From the NCBI RefSeq assembly GCF_017591425.1, contig NW_024467101.1, positions 10,862,918-10,926,917 on the forward strand: a stretch of 64,000 nucleotides of DNA, read 5' to 3'. Shown one piece after another: positions 34,801 through 48,714 of the stretch (its first letter is position 1; each line of letters begins with the position of its first letter). This DNA comes from Ochotona curzoniae (taxonomy: Eukaryota > Chordata > Mammalia > Lagomorpha > Ochotonidae). Both the position numbers and the translations under genes were made by a program. The notes under the pieces were generated by a model. That model made no database searches and was not told the origin of the DNA. It saw only the letters and a program-made list of their open reading frames with translations.

Positions 34801-37800
34801 CGCGGGACTCCACAGGGTTAAGAAGGAACAACGCCCAGCTCTAGTCTTTTTCAAAACCTTAAGTAGGGTCAGGCCAGGTCCCTCTGTCTACACACACGAC
34901 CGCTTTTGCAAATAGAAAAAAAAGGGGGGGACAGATCAAGGCAGCACACTAGGTCCTGAATGGGAAGCTTTGCAGATCTAACTGCTGGTGGTTGTGCCAG
35001 GGAATCCTTTAGTATTACTCCCTCACCCTGTGGGCATGGGTTTTGCTCCTCTGTCTGCTTCTCCAGGAGAGGTCCATGGCTAAGACCACCATGGGGAGAG
35101 AGGAGGTCTCACCAGTCCCCCTTGCACATAGGGGCACCACTGGGGTGGGGGGGGGCTCCCATGTAGGAGCCGGCTTTAGCTGGCTGGCTGGTTTGGCATA
35201 CACTCTGATGAAGTCAGCTAGTCTGAAGACATGGGCTGAGGCCCTCCAGGCTCCACACACACGGTAATCCCATTAACGCATCCACAGGCCCTGACTTTCG
35301 AAGCAGTAATGCAATTTTCAGATCCCAAGTGCATACACGGTGAGCGGAGAGCAACTAGATTAGCGGGGTCCTAAGGAAACGGCCAGGGTGCTGGGGACCT
35401 GATTTCGGGGTGGAATATGGAAATCAGCTTCTCTTCAGAACATGCTAAATGCAATAAGATGAGGCAGTGGTGCCCAATTAAGTCTCATGGTGGAGACGGA
35501 AGGAAGGCGTGAATTCCCAGAGCTGCATTCCCAGGAGAAATCAGCAAAGTGGAACCCGGCCCTGGAAAACTTTAATAGAAATGACTTTAGGCACATGGTT
35601 GTGAATGAAGGATTTTTTTTCAAACAGATACCTTAAAAACTTAAGCTCTCTAGGAAACTAGCTAAAATGTATTAAAATTAATGGGAAGACTAAGCTTTAA
35701 GTGGCTTTTTGTTTTTTATTAACCTTTTTGTAAATTATTATTATTTTTTTATTATTATCATTTTATGATACAGCTCCATAGGCCTTGGCATTTCCCCTAC
35801 CGCCACCCCAAGTCCCCTCCCCGCCTCTGAGTTCTGCTATGAGACTATATCTAGAGGGTGATATCGCCTTATCTTTTCTACTCATTGGCATCATCTTACG
35901 TAGTTTATAGCACAGGGGTCACATATATTATTAGCTTTAAAAAATACAAAATAGGAGTAAGAAATTGACATGGCAGTTAAGTCGCCTCTCGGAATCCCAA
36001 CTGGCCCGAGTGAGGGCCTCGTTTGGGTCCCAGCAGTCCCACTTGAGTCCAGCTCCGTGCTAACGCACATCCTGTGTGGCAACCAGCAAAGCCTCAGGTC
36101 CTTGCATCCCTGCCACCCTCGTAGGGGACCGGCAATGAACTCCCAGGCCCTGCTTGAACCTGGCCTTTTGGGGAGTGAACCAGCAAATTCAAGATCTATC
36201 TGTAACTTTGGCTTTCAAGTAAGATGAAAATAAATACAAATCAAAGACAAATTACCTCCAGCATGTCTACAAATAAAAGCAGGCCAAAAAAAAATGGATT
36301 TGCTTAGAGCCTCTATTCTTCTTACAGTCCTCAAAATGCTGCACATTTATAAGAGAACCATGAGTAATCAAACTCTAGAGCAAAAACGAATCTTACCTCT
36401 TCCAATTATGCATACCATATTTTTGCTACTTTTGCTAGAATTAAAAAAAAATAAAAAAAACCATATTTTCAGGCCCAGCCCTGTAGCCTAGTGGCTAAAG
36501 TTCTCACCTTGAACCTGCCGGGATCCCATATGGGCACTGATTCTAATCCCAGCAGCCCTGATTCCCATCCAGCTCCCTGCTTGTGGCCTGGGAAAGCAGT
36601 CGAGGACGGCCCAAAGCCTTGGGACCCTGCACCCATGTGGGAGACCTGGAAGAGGCTCTGGGCTCTTGGCTTCAGATTGGTTTAGCTCCAGTCATTGTGG
36701 TCACTTGGGGAGTGAATCATCGGACAGAAGATCTTCCTCTTGTCTCTCGTTCTCTCTGTATATCTGACTTTCCAATAAAATAAATAAATCTTTAGAAAAA
36801 GAAGAAGAAGTAGTACAGGAGCTGAGACAACCAAGGACTCAGACATTCCAAGCGGTGTCTTCAACAAATACCTGCCCACGTATCCACATTTCAACACAAT
36901 GCTTATTCCTAGAGTACGGTCTATTGATGGTAATATATCAAAGGAGATTTCTTTTAGACTTAAAACCACTGTGATTCCGACCTGGAATGGGACAAAAGAC
37001 TAAGGGAAAGCGTGTGGGGATGTCACCACCGCGGCCAGCATCTGCTCCAGCTGTTTCCACACTTCTTGGGACACTGGGATCCCACATTAAAGGGTCCGGG
37101 TTTGAGTCCTAGTTGTGCTCTTGATTCCAGCTTCCTGCTAACAGATGCCCTATGTGGCAACAGGGGCCGGTCCACTTCTTAGATTGAATTCTGGCCATAG
37201 GTTGCATCCCTGGCCCACATGGGGTTGTTGCAGGAATTTGGGAGTCTGCATGAGCAGACAGAAGATCTCAAACTCTCAAATAAATACAAATAAAGGGAGA
37301 GAGAGAGCAGAAGCAGCAAGGAAGGAGGAGGAGGGAAGATGAGAAGAAGGAAGAAAGAGAAGAGCAAACCTTCTGGACCATCTTTCAGATTCTAAACACT
37401 CTCCAAGTGGCTCAAGTTCACGAGCGAACAGCATCCCACTCACCCTCTCAGGAGCTTGAAGAGCATACAACCCAGCGAGAACCAGTCGGCACTGCTATCA
37501 TAGGCTGTCCCCTTCTGCAGCACCTCGGGAGCCATGTACCCATGGGTGCCCCTGGGGAGAAGAAAGGGAACATGAGGTTACAGGGCAGGTCCCGCCTGAG
37601 GACATCCTGACCATGCAGCAAGCGCAGGCACCATACACAGACAGCAGCAACAGGACACAGGGAACACAAGAGACTCGCTGGGCATCTCTGGGAAACATGG
37701 TTCCTTCTGCCCTGTCGGGGAGCGTACAGATGACCTGGGAGCTCAGTGTAAAGTGGTCCACAGCCTGAAGACCATCCCATCTGTGCTCCATCCCCAACTC

Positions 37801-40800
37801 AACTTCTGCCTCAGACACCAAAACAGTCTACACCCCCTTGGGAGCTTCTGAGACTCATGGGGCTGGGGCCACAGGGGAAAAGAAAGAAGAGGAAGGGCGG
37901 GAGTGATAGGCAACCATGCCATGGCACTGGGGGTTCTGTGGGTTGGGGGACATCCACCCCTGCAAGGTGCCACTCCCGTTGTGCACCTGAGCCCAAACAC
38001 CGTTACAGTGAGGACTGCCTGCTTGGTGACAGCAGGCAACAGGTCCCCAGGGGAGCTCAAGCTCGTGGGTAAAGTGGATCAGGGCAAGAAGGCACATGCT
38101 GGGTGTTGAGAGTTGCTCGAGGCCTGAGGACTTAGCATCCAGCAAACGTGAAGACACTTTGTAAAGAGCTGAGAAAAAGTCATTCAGGATGGGCAGTCTC
38201 TCTCATGCCATTTGTACACCTGCTGCCACCACCTTGCAGCCCCGCCCCAATGGGTCCTCTCCAGCCCTCGCAGGAGAGCCCGGCATGTTGCGTCACTTCA
38301 TTCTCAAGAGCCAGAGGTACTTGGAGAAGACCTTTCAAAGATGCAGCCGCGAGGGCTCCCGAGATGGCCATCAGCCGTGCCCATGGCCTCTTCAGCTGTC
38401 ACCAACTTTCCGTGCTGATGGCACAAATAATGAGGTAGCGCCTCCGTGTCTCAGGAGGTGTGAGGACCGCATGCACACGACTGCAGCTCCACTGGGTCAC
38501 CTCTGTGTGCTCGGGAACAACAGGAATCCGCACAGGAAACCACCTCGGGTTATGAGCCACCAGTAGCCCCGGTACCAAGTGTCAAGGAGGGACACTGGAC
38601 ATTGAGGAGTGTCTGGGTCTCAGGAGAGCTCCCCCTGGGCAGAATTTAAAGCTGGGAAGGTGTGAGATCATTAAACGACACTGGGAAGGCACCAGGAAGT
38701 TGCATGAGGGACATCCTGAGCATTTTAGGGGAAAGGCTTCCTTCTGGAATTATCTAGAAAGAGGCCCTGTGGCTAGTCCGTGGCTTCCCTCAGATCCTTC
38801 ACACCTGCGGGACAGCTGCCCTATTGCACCCCCTATAGGTGCTGCTCAAACACTGCACTTTCCAGAGACAAAAAAGAACAGCTCTGTGGTTCAAAGCCTC
38901 TGTGAATTGCAGTTTAAAAAAAAAAAAAGTGCTAGGCCCTCTAAGAAAATAAATAACCCTGCATGTGAAAGTTAATTCCCCTGGAAGATTAACTCTCATG
39001 AACTCACGGCTTCACATTTAGTGAAGACTACACAAGATTGAAGAAATTAGCATACCAAACAGCCATGGCATTAAAAATTCAAACGACTCTCTTAAAAACC
39101 CGGCTGATGAACTCCCTGGGAACAGCTTATACAACCACAGGTTCTGGCCTAATAATTATGAAGTGCTAGAAAAATGCTAATGCTTTTATCAGTACCTCCC
39201 AGGTTGGGGAGGGAGCGAATAGGAGACAAGAATAGAGTGTTTAAAGACAGGGTGCTGCTTGCTGTGACCGCTGGATCCTGGCTAGAAGAGGCAGGCCTTG
39301 ACTTCATGCTGCCTCGCTTGTCCGAGCGCTGCAGAGCCACTCCGCTCTGCGGCCATACAGAACGCTGGCCACAGCTCATTTCTTCACCTGGGGTTATGGA
39401 CAAGGTGCATCCCGGGCAGGGGAGGGCTCTTTCCAAAGCACTGGATGCAGAGACGGCCCGAAGTCCAGGAGGTATGAACGCTGTGTGCAGACCCGTGGAG
39501 CTGAGCACAAGATAGAACACACACTGCACGCCCAGGCGTGCTTTCCACCTGGGGGAAGCCTGAGGCCGAGGGGGCAGAGAGTGACACCCGCGTCCAGTCT
39601 CCACTCTGCTTTTTCAGAGCATTGAGATCGCTGTCCGCCCCGTGTGTCCATCCTTGTGTCCACAAGCCTAGGTCCAGAGAGTCCTCGGCAGAGCTGCTGT
39701 GGGATGCTCAGACATGGCTGCTGCTACTAGCAGCAATTCCATATCTGAGAATTGTGGCCCAGAGTAATCACCTCCACATAATCAGAGGACTAAACGATTT
39801 TTTCTCTGATTAAAAAAAAAAAGTTTTATGGGAAAGAGGAAGTCGCTGAAGCACATCTCTCTGTGGTTCAGAATCTTCTTCTATCCCGACGACAACTTCT
39901 CAGCCTGGAGACTGAACAGCCCAGTGACCCACTTAGAGTGACCTGGGCAGCAGGAAGCAGGGTCACCATGCTGGCTGCTGAGCAGGTTCAGTCACTCCCC
40001 GCAGGCAGCGCTGAAAAACACACCACTCTCATCTCTCCTCCCATGACCTCGGACGCCAAGGGCTCCCCGGGGCAGGCGTCCTCAAGCACTGAGAGTCACC
40101 GCTGGTGAGGGACAGACAAGTGGGATGCACGAGGGGCCAGGCCAGTGTCAGGAGAGGAATGGTGACAGCAGAGTTGTGGTGACTTACACGCTCGCGTGCG
40201 GCTTCTTCTTGGAGAAGTCACAGGCCAGCCCAAGGTCCGAGATCCTCACATGTCCGTGCTCGTCCAGGAGTATATTTGCGGGCTACACACACAGAGAGAA
40301 GAAGGTTGACCTTCAGGGGCTCTGAGGACATCTTGGAGGACAGACACCGAAGGTTCACTCATATGAACCTCACAGCTTCTTAGGGTCACACCCAAGCGGG
40401 CACAACACCAACAAACACACTGCTCCTGTGAGCTTTAACAGGGAGTTGCTAAGGCAGACTTTGAAAGGTCCTGCTAGACAGAAAATGAGCTGTGAGGCAG
40501 CCCACACCAGGTGGTCACGGTCACGGTCGTTGGGGTTAGGAGCAGTTTACTTTCCTTGCACCCAGAACTACCATGCAACCAGGACACAGTGTCTGCAGAC
40601 CGTGGGCAGTGAGTCTACCACTCTGATGGCTTACAGAGACCACGAGGACTTCTGAGCATGAAGCCACCAGGCACGGAACAGAAAGAATGTGGCAAGAGCT
40701 GTACCATACCAAAGACCCCACCATGACACGCTAACTCTGCTGAAGTGGCCTTGCCATCCTCATAAGTGCAGCCTCAACCCAGGGACCTGGCTAATGACCA

Positions 40801-43800
40801 GAGGGGATTCTAACCACAATGTATCCGTGAAGATTAGATTTAGCCCACATAATCACGGACAACAAAGCTCTCCTCTGTAATACACGTGGAATTACATTAC
40901 GGTCGCCTTAATAATATTCTTCTGTGGGAGATCAAGTCTTGTTTTTGTTTGAAATTAAAAAAAAAAGAATAACGGCAGGCTCGTATAAAACTGAAGCATG
41001 AATAACCATGAGTGACCAGAATTAAGTTTGAATAGAAATTAAAGAATGCCATTTGCCAACTAAATAGCTTTAGCAAACCAAAACACGGCCTCAAGATGAT
41101 TAGTGGCCGGTTATAGATGTAAATGACAGTGTGGGACAGTGGCGCTTCACGGGCCCACAGCATACTCTCTCATTCCGCAGCCTGTACACAGGGAAATGAA
41201 CTGCCGTGATTGAGCCCAAGGCTAATTGTTCATAATTCAATAGACACAGGTTGTCTTCCTCCCAAACGCTCATTTGAAGATATCTTTAGATAATTATTTA
41301 AACTTGCAGGAAGTTTTAAAACTCATAAAGCATTTTTTTTTAAACACAAAAATATGCTTAGAACCAAAATGTGATGCTTTAGATTTTTTTTCCTGTTTTT
41401 TTGTTTGTTTGTTTGTTTGTTTTGTTTTGTTTTTTTGCTTTAGATTCTTAGAAGGAAATCTTAGGGCGTTAGTATTGTAGCACAGCATGTTAAGTGGTTG
41501 CTTGGGATGCCAGGAACCCATCCCAGGCACTTCAGATCCAGCGCCCTGCCAAGGCCCCGGGGAAGGCAGTGGATGACAGCCCAGGGACTTGGGCCCCTAC
41601 CACCCATATGGGACACCAGGAGGGAGCTCCAGATCCCCTGTTTGGTCTGGCTGAGGCCCAGCTGCTGTGGGCATTTTGGGGGAGTGGCCAGCAGACCGAA
41701 GAACTCTCTCGATCCATCTGCCTTTCAAACCAATAAACCTGTTTTTAAAGTCATCTTTCGATCCTTAGAGAGGAATTATCAACTATCACCTGCACATTTC
41801 AATTGGCCACTGCAGGTTCATTCCAGAAGAATCTGGAAGTAAGGGGCAAACACAAGCCACTGGAATCTCCCTGCACTATTCTCAAGACCCTGTACAATGT
41901 GAAGTTGCAGCTGACCTGTGAATCACTGCCCCTACCTTCAGACTGTGCAAGGTCTTAACTTTATCGGCTTTTAAGTCTTGGAAAACTTCTTACGTTCTTA
42001 ACATGTTTGTCTTTTAAGTCATTTATTTGAAAGAAAGACAGAGACAAGCAGAAAGAGCACGTAGCAGCACTGCTACCCACTGCTTCACTCTCTTAAAAAG
42101 CCAGCAACAGCAATTACTGGGACCTGGGAACACAAACCAGGTCTCCCGTGTTGGTAGCAGGTACCCAGGAGCCATGACCTTGAGCCATGATCACCACCTG
42201 CTGCTCCCAGGGTCCATTTGCAGAAGCTTGAGTCAGGAGCTGGAGCCGGGCACTGGACCCAGGTACTCCCATATGGGACTCAGGCATCTCAACAGCCAGA
42301 CTCTTCACACCTGCTCGTTCACTCCATCCACCTCCAGCTCTTTCACGCCCACGACCAATGCAGATGCTTGGCGAGCATGAACAGAACCACAATCTATTCC
42401 AAAATAGTGAACAACGAGCCCTCTCTTCCTCTTCATTAATTAACCAATCACTGTTTTGAACTCAGTGCTAGCACTGCAGCAGGCACTACAATGGACATGG
42501 TGGTGTCTGACCTGGCAGGGTCAGACATCGCACAGATGAGGGTTTCGTCAAGGGGCTGTGATGAAGTCACAAGGCACAAGGCCTGTGACAAGGGAGGGAG
42601 TGTAGAGGGGGGGCCCATGACGGCAGAGGGGATGACGGGGGGGCCCATGACGGTAGAAGCAACTGCGTGATGACAGAGAGGACATGGAGGGGGCCCCATG
42701 ATGGCGCAGGGGACATGGCGGGGGGGGGTGCCCCTGTGACATGGAGGAAGCCCTGCACCAGACCACCTCTGTCCTCACTCACCTTCAGATCTCGGTAGAC
42801 CACGAAGCGATTGTGCATGTGCTCCAACCCCAGGATGATCTCGGTGGCGTAGAAGCGCATCTCCTTCTCGGAAAACACTCCATGCTGCGAGAGGTGATAG
42901 TGCAGGTCGCCCCCTGCAAGCGGAGGCGGGCAGTGCACACATCAATCGTGCAGAAACTCTGCTGCTGTCCCCAATGGCCAGAAGGGCGCGGCAGACGCGG
43001 GAGGAGGAGGTTCTGCTCCAGCCCCACGCCTGCCTTTGGTTTCCGTAGGCGCACGTCTTACACACCGTGGAGAAAATGCAGGCTCCTGCCAGGCTGCCCT
43101 TTCCCTGCCACCAGCTGTGTCTTCCCCAACACTCATACACGTGCAGGGTCACACACGGGTGGCTTTGGCATGTCTGTGAGACCCCGTCATGGTTTTGGAT
43201 AGATCTGGTTTTAAGTCACTCAAAAACAGGAACAGACTTCAAGGGCACTTAAAAAAACATAGCCCAGGTACCTGAGTAATAAAATGGTCGTTTTCTTTCG
43301 GTTTTGGTTACTAAGAACATTTCCAATTTGTAACCATGTCACTTTTCCGTTCTAGGAAAGTGGCACTGCAGCCTTAAACAATGCAGGAAGGCTGAGCTAA
43401 GACCTGTCCTAGCCCCCAGTTGGCTGTTCAACACTGGTTTTTAAATACACTTATGTGTTTGGCCTGTATCTTTGCGGGGTTATCTTATTCTTACAAGTGG
43501 AGGGCCTGGGGATAAGCTAATTAAAGACCAAGGCCAGCTGCATTCCAGAAACAAATCAAGTTGCACTCTCAGTGGCTTTATGAGAACCTTTTCTGCAGAA
43601 TCCAGCTTCCTGAGGAGGGGGCGGGACAGGGGGAGAGAGAGGAGGTGGGGAAAGGACTGGGAGGCCCAGGGAGAAGTCACAGTCAACAGTTTTGAATACA
43701 TCCCAAGAGAAAACTGAATAGTAGAAGGTTTCTTTCCTTGAACTCTGGGGAACCTAATTATTGGGAAGACGCCAAGTGTGTCTGCACACCCTCACCCCCT

Positions 43801-46800
43801 ATCCAATGCACCACTGGCCAAGCCCTTTGGGAATTCAGATCCACACTCACCGTTCATCAGATCCAGGATGAAGCAGAGTTTATCAGGAGTATGGAACGCG
43901 TAGGTCATACACACGATGAAAGGACAGTCCTGGAGTGAAAAGATGGAAAGTCCGTAAGACGAGCGAAAGCCACCCTTGTGCAGTTCATCTTACGCCACAC
44001 TCCGTGTTACAGATACCATAGTGCCCCCCACCGCCACCCCATCTACCCCTTGCCCTGAGTTACAGGGTAACTGCGGAAGTCAAGGCAAAACAGCACTGGT
44101 TATTGGGAAAAATGCACAGAGACACGGCACTAGGGAAAAAGTCTGGCCTTGCAGCAAAGACACTGGTTGAGACATCTGCATCCCATGGTGGGTTCCAGAT
44201 CCAGTCCCTCTTCCGATTCGACCCTCCTGGCTAATGCCAACTCTGGGAAGCAGCAGGTTATGCCTCAAGAATCTGGGTCCTGATCAGCCATGTGGGTGTC
44301 CTGGATTGAGTCCCACGCTCCAGATTCTACCTGGCCTAGCCCCAAGTAACTGTTTTTGGGCCACCGGGGAGTGAGCCAGCAGGTGGGAGATGAATCTCCT
44401 TGCTCCTCTGTCTTTCAAATGAAGAAATAAAGCTCATTCCACATCAGTGTTAGTCACTGGGGTGGGTGAACTTGATGGTCTACTCTCCATAGGCGTCAGG
44501 CATGCGTCGATTCTAACTACAGCCTCTTCTACACACCACAGGCTGTGCCAAAAGGATCCCTGCCCCGCCAGTCCTCTGGGCGGTCAGCAGTTTAACTCTG
44601 GATGGTCGGCAACCTGCGTCATGTTCAGTAGCAAAGCTGGGGGAGCCATGCCACAGGGGTAGGGTGTTGTCTGCATGGCTGTATTTGAAACACTGAGAAA
44701 TCAAATTAGCTCTTGCAAGTGGGAGAAAATAAATAAATCATGGTCAAGGATTTAATAACTCAATTGTAAAAATGTCCATTTTCCTCTAATCCATCTGTAG
44801 ATTCCACGGGCTCTTCATTTAAAAATGAGCCCTGTCGGGCCGATTCTAAAATTTACAACAAGGCAAACAGTCAAAGAAGTTCATGTATTCCTCGAGATAA
44901 ACCAGCTGGATAACTTGTAGTGACAGACACCACAACTCACTGTGAGGCAAGATGACTTCAGACAATGTGGAAACAGCCCAAGGACAGACAAGCAGACCAG
45001 TAAAACACAATAGAGAATTCGAAACACACACACACACACACTTACTCCACATTCACACAGTCATTTGCCACAAGGTAACACAACAGGGCAGGGTCTTTTC
45101 CCTGATACCTGTTACAAGAAAGCCTGAGACTCAACCCCTATCTCACACCTTACTCTACATTCACCTTCAGTGGTTGCAAGCATGAGTGTGAAAGTTTAAA
45201 CAGTAAAAGATTCTAGAAGGAAATACAACAGAATATCTTCATGATCTTAGGGTAATTAGACATTTGTTAAATATGCCACAAAACGTACCCATAATGGAAA
45301 CATTGATGAACTTGACTAAAGTGAAATTAAGGATTTCTGTTTATCACACAGCACCAGAAGACAAAGAAACAGACATGCCAGAGGACAGGAAAAGATATTT
45401 GCAATCTATACACACAGGAAGGATCCAGAGCTAGAATATATTCAAGAACTCTTATAACTCAGTGAAGAAGAAAAAAATAAACCAGAAAATGGGTACACAC
45501 AGGGACTTTATAACAGGGCTTTCACACCCAGGAGGATACTAAGTGGCTCACAGAGCTAGAAACAAGATGTACAACCTCAGCTGTCCCCAAAGAAATTGCA
45601 AAAACGTTCAAAATTCCGACCATCTGTCAACCAGGAAGAGCAGAGGCTTCTTTCTGAGTTCACACACTCTTGTGAACTAAAAGATTCATGAACCTGAACT
45701 TGATTTCCAAACATCTTTCAGAGCAAAACCGCCTCCAGAATAAATTGCAGTTTGTTTCATGGCTACCTAGCTCTCCTGAAGTGTCCTGTCGAGCTGGGTT
45801 GAGTGTTTGCTGACTTTAAGACTGATTTTGCCTTAAATGGGTAAAACACGGGCATGATCCTTCTGCTAAAAGCTCCAGTGCCCTTGTGTGGGCGCCATCC
45901 CACGTGGGGCTTGCCTGGGTGTCACATGAGCCCTCCCCAGTCTCGTCAGCTGAGCAGAGAAGTGGGCAGACCCACTGCTTAGTGGAGGGGCCAGGGATCT
46001 CACCCATCCTGAGCTGGTGACAATACTCACATCACTTTGTGCCCAGAAGGACTTCCACAAGAGATTTTGTAAACATGAGAGGTTTATGGTCCTTCTCACG
46101 ACAGCATTGAGAAAACAGCTACTGCCTAAAACATCCTTAAAGCTACTTCCTTAAAACATCATGATATTAAGATGAAACATGAATTTTTTTTAAAGACTTC
46201 CAATCAGGGTATTTGAGTAGTACGAAGGGGTCTTGATATTGCCTGGTCTCAATTTTTTTAAACACAAGGAAACCAGGGCCCCTGAAAAGGGAAATGACTG
46301 GCCTGAGACCACAGGAAGATGTGGCAGTCAGCCAAGTTTCAAACCTGGGGTCCCCAGAAACCAAGTTCTCCTTTCCCGATGCAAATTATGAGCAAGATTA
46401 ATCTGGCAAGCGAGACTCTTCTTGGACGGGACTCTAGCAAGCTTTTCCGCGTCCTCTTTTTACCGGTGGGCCTCAAACTTGACCTATGAAGACACAGCTA
46501 CAGTTTCCCATCACTCAGCACCTCATGCCTGGGGCCATGCCAGCACTCCAGCACAGCACAGGTTCGAGTCCTGGTGGCTGCATTTCCAATCCACCTCCTT
46601 GATAAGGAGCCTGGGAAAGCAACAGAGCAAGGCATGAGAGCTTGGGCCTCTTGTACCCACTTGGGAGACCCAGTTGGCACTCCAGGTTCCTGGCTCCAAC
46701 TTAGCCCAGCTACAGTCATTATGGCCATTTGTGGATGAACCAGTGGACGGAATATTTTTCTTTTCTACCTCTCTCCCACCTCCTCCTCTGTAGCTCTATC

Positions 46801-48666
46801 TTACAAATTAATAAACTAATAGTTAACATGTAAATAAATAAATAAGCAACTCTCCATTGCAAGACCAATGGCTGTCTGAGGAAGTTCAAGGCCACTGGAG
46901 GAACTTACTGTTGGTTCCTGCCCAGCCTCCCTAAAGGCAGAGCTCTGTCTCCTGACCTTGGAGGCAGGGAAGGAGACCAGCTGGGCCTCAGGAGGCCGAG
47001 CCCATCTTCTTCCTTGTCTGTCATTTTCCTTGTTCCTGACTCTGCTCCAGGACCCCTCCTCCTGCATCCACCCCCTATTCTCCCTTCAGAAGTCCCAAGT
47101 GTCTCTGCCCAAGTGAGGATGGGCTCAGTTCTTTCCCCACAATCAGCAATAATCAAATAAGACCTGTCTCCATGGCCACCACGCACGTCCAACCCTGTTG
47201 CTCTTTGGGTGGCAGGAAAGCACAGTTACAGGGGTGACACATGGTCACCCTCCAGAACTCACTGCTGCCAATGCCTTTGCTCTAGAGGACCTAAGTCATC
47301 AGTGTATGGAGCCCAGGACACGAAGACCCCAACACAGGTCAAGGTCAAGAGCCAGGCAGCAGCTTCCCTAAGGCTGTGATGCAATGGGCTCATCAATGAC
47401 ATTTGTCTTGCCATGCAGAATGCTTTACTTCCAACTGCTGGAAGACAGTTTTCAAGATCCTCATCACTGGCCTAGAAAACTCTTTATGGTCTAGTCTGGC
47501 CCCTGTGCATCTCTCAGCAGTTTCATCTTACGATGTCCACTCCCTCCCTTCTCGCACTCATACTGCGTCTTTCTCAATTCTTGATCGAACCTTCCAGGGT
47601 TGGGACCCAGGTGTGCACTGGCACATGCCCAGTTGACTTCTGACCCCCCGAGGTGCAATTCACACATGACAGCTTGCCTGCCCCATCTGGTGCCTGCTGA
47701 GTCATGCATGCTTTTCTACTCCAACACCTGCTGACAGCCCTGATGATGTCTGCATGGCTGAGATGCTACAGCTACCATCTCCTTTCTCCAAGTCCATGTG
47801 GCTCGTAAGGGCAAGAGCCAAAGTCGCACATCCAGGACGCTTGGAGTGAAGCAGACATTATCCCAGCGTTATCGACGTAGTCATCTGTAGTTCAAGGGGC
47901 AAGTGACATTTGCAGGTTGGTCTTCCTGGTCAGACAGATAATTAACGTGGTTCTAAAAAAAAGCATGTTCCCCCCTCTCCACCACCATCCAAGATTTACA
48001 GAAGGAAACTGAGACCAGTAGAGGGATATAAAATTAGGAATAGTGAGCATTGAGATCTGGGCAGGTGGGGGAACTCTTGCAGTGAAAACAAGGCTATGGT
48101 GTAGATGCCATTGCATGTCACACCTGCACCACAGGAAGTTCTGCTGACCTCCACCAACCCAAAGCTTCACCGAAGGAGGGTATTTCACTGTAAGAGCTAT
48201 GGGAACACCTCTACAAAGTGATCTTAAATGATAAACTGTTTTAAAAACATCATATGGTTTCAGTATCTGAATAAAACAACATAAAATTGATTCTTTCAAA
48301 TCAGTGCAAAATAGCAGCCCAACCTAACCCATTAGTGAAATGATTCAACTACTCAATGGTATCTCCCACCCCCAAATAAAATCCGTATACAAATGTTACG
48401 TGCAAGTTTATAGTTTACAACCACAAAACCTCTATTTCCTATAAGGCATTCTTGGGAAGAAATACACCAACATACAAAGCTTTGCACTAAACTCCAGTAT
48501 GTTCATGACCACTTTAAAGTTTCTAGTGAGTGTGTCGATGCTTTAAATGAAAGAGGCACAGGAATTTGAGGTGGGAGCCAGACATCAGTGTCAACACACG
48601 GATTCCAACACAAGGTGCAGGCCATTTGGCTTCCGGACTCGTTGGTTAGAAACCTGCTCACTCATA

Positions 48667-48714
<48 letters not shown>

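Larger units (their letters stand above)
29669..37443 (-). other. GRK3: GRK3 intron 13, largest complete intron
   Basis: The intron is 7.8 kb. It carries SINEs at both ends, a 120-bp purine tract, an LTR-like element with 17-bp repeats at 32.2-32.6 kb, and unidentified GC-rich sequence at 32.6-35.3 kb. Confidence 0.95.
40283..42782 (-). other. GRK3: GRK3 intron 11
   Basis: The intron is 2.5 kb. It has a GC-rich 30-bp tandem repeat next to its donor, one SINE on each strand, and a GTTT repeat at 41399-41432. Confidence 0.95.

Noticed and set aside
42567..42938. Continuous minus-strand reading of exon 11 into intron 11
   Set aside because: The frame reads through the GTGAGT donor into a tandem repeat. 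The family continues with PANILL in exon 12, so this is intron read-through.
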